DNA of 8,602 nt from Bacteroidales bacterium (lineage in GTDB: Bacteria > Bacteroidota > Bacteroidia > Bacteroidales > WCHB1-69): contig JAIRTU010000260.1 of the NCBI GenBank assembly GCA_031254735.1, positions 1 through 8,602 on the forward strand, read 5' to 3'. Shown here piece by piece: positions 8,382 to 8,602 of the stretch (the first letter of the stretch is position 1; every line of letters starts with the position of its first letter). The notes beneath the pieces were generated by a model. The model saw nothing but the letters and a program-made list of their open reading frames with translations, was not told where the DNA came from and did no database searches. The position numbers and the translations under genes were made by a program.

Positions 8382-8602
8382 ATGGTAATAAAGCAACAAA
8401 ACTTCGATCAACTGATTGACAATGTTTGTCAAACACATAACGCTCTACAAGAAAATGCAAGAAAAATTATCAATCAAAATTTGACAATTCGCAATTGGCT
8501 TGTAGGATATTATATTGTAGAATTTGAGCAAAATGGAGAAGACCGAGCTAAATATGGCACAAGGCTTTTAGATGCAATGGCTAAACATTTAAAAGCAAAT
8601 GG
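8382..8602 (+). CDS. DUF1016/YhcG-type protein, N-terminal fragment (cut by window edge)
   Basis: An open frame runs from the ATG at 8382 to the window end, giving 73 complete codons. The fragment matches the DUF1016 N-terminal domain of YhcG-like proteins, members of the PDDEXK nuclease superfamily that are usually some 330-380 residues long. The diagnostic stretch is N-W-L-V-G-Y-Y-I-V-E-F-E-Q (about residues 38-50) followed by N-G-E-D-R-A-K-Y-G-T-R-L-L. It has no signal peptide and is likely cytoplasmic. The nuclease domain would lie beyond the edge, so whether it is intact cannot be judged. GC content by hand count is about 33% (72 of 221), against about 44% in the last 180 or so bases of purB, which hints at different ancestry. 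DUF1016 genes are often found in accessory regions near restriction-modification or other mobile genes. The cellular role of the family is not settled. Confidence 0.85.
   Translation, partial: MVIKQQNFDQLIDNVCQTHNALQENARKIINQNLTIRNWLVGYYIVEFEQNGEDRAKYGTRLLDAMAKHLKAN

Overview
The window looks like chromosomal DNA from a Bacteroidota species, most likely the order Bacteroidales. Three lines of evidence support this. The proteins resemble Porphyromonas-type families: an S46 dipeptidyl-peptidase 11, a PtpA-type prolyl tripeptidyl peptidase and a short RsmI-like methyltransferase. Three gene starts carry the Bacteroidota -7 promoter element TAnnTTTG. None of the gene starts shows a strong Shine-Dalgarno sequence. 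All recognisable genes are on the + strand and densely packed, and no intergenic gap exceeds about 145 bases.

Layout from left to right: (1) the 3' part of a DUF58 / von Willebrand A-like protein, cut by the left edge (1-888); (2) a secreted Asp/Glu-specific dipeptidyl-peptidase 11 (949-3093); (3) a secreted S9-family prolyl tripeptidyl peptidase of the PtpA type (3237-5375), with a promoter-like element just upstream; (4) sufC, the ATPase of the SUF iron-sulfur assembly system (5400-6158); (5) a short RsmI-like SAM-dependent methyltransferase starting 5 bases after sufC (6164-6883); (6) purB, adenylosuccinate lyase, with its own -7 element (6955-8307); (7) the first 73 codons of a DUF1016/YhcG-type protein (PDDEXK nuclease superfamily), cut by the right edge (8382-8602), again with its own -7 element.

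The two exopeptidases form a functional pair: one removes dipeptides with acidic P1 residues and the other removes tripeptides with proline at P1. Together they would break oligopeptides in the periplasm into di- and tripeptides for uptake, which suits an organism that uses peptides as a carbon and energy source. The tight ptpA-like/sufC/methyltransferase spacing suggests one transcript. sufC is notable because sufB, sufD and sufS are not next to it.

Most of the window is ordinary core metabolism and peptide catabolism. I see no complete undescribed system. The most open-ended lead is the right edge, where a DUF1016/YhcG gene begins in visibly more AT-rich sequence and may mark the start of an accessory or defence-related segment.
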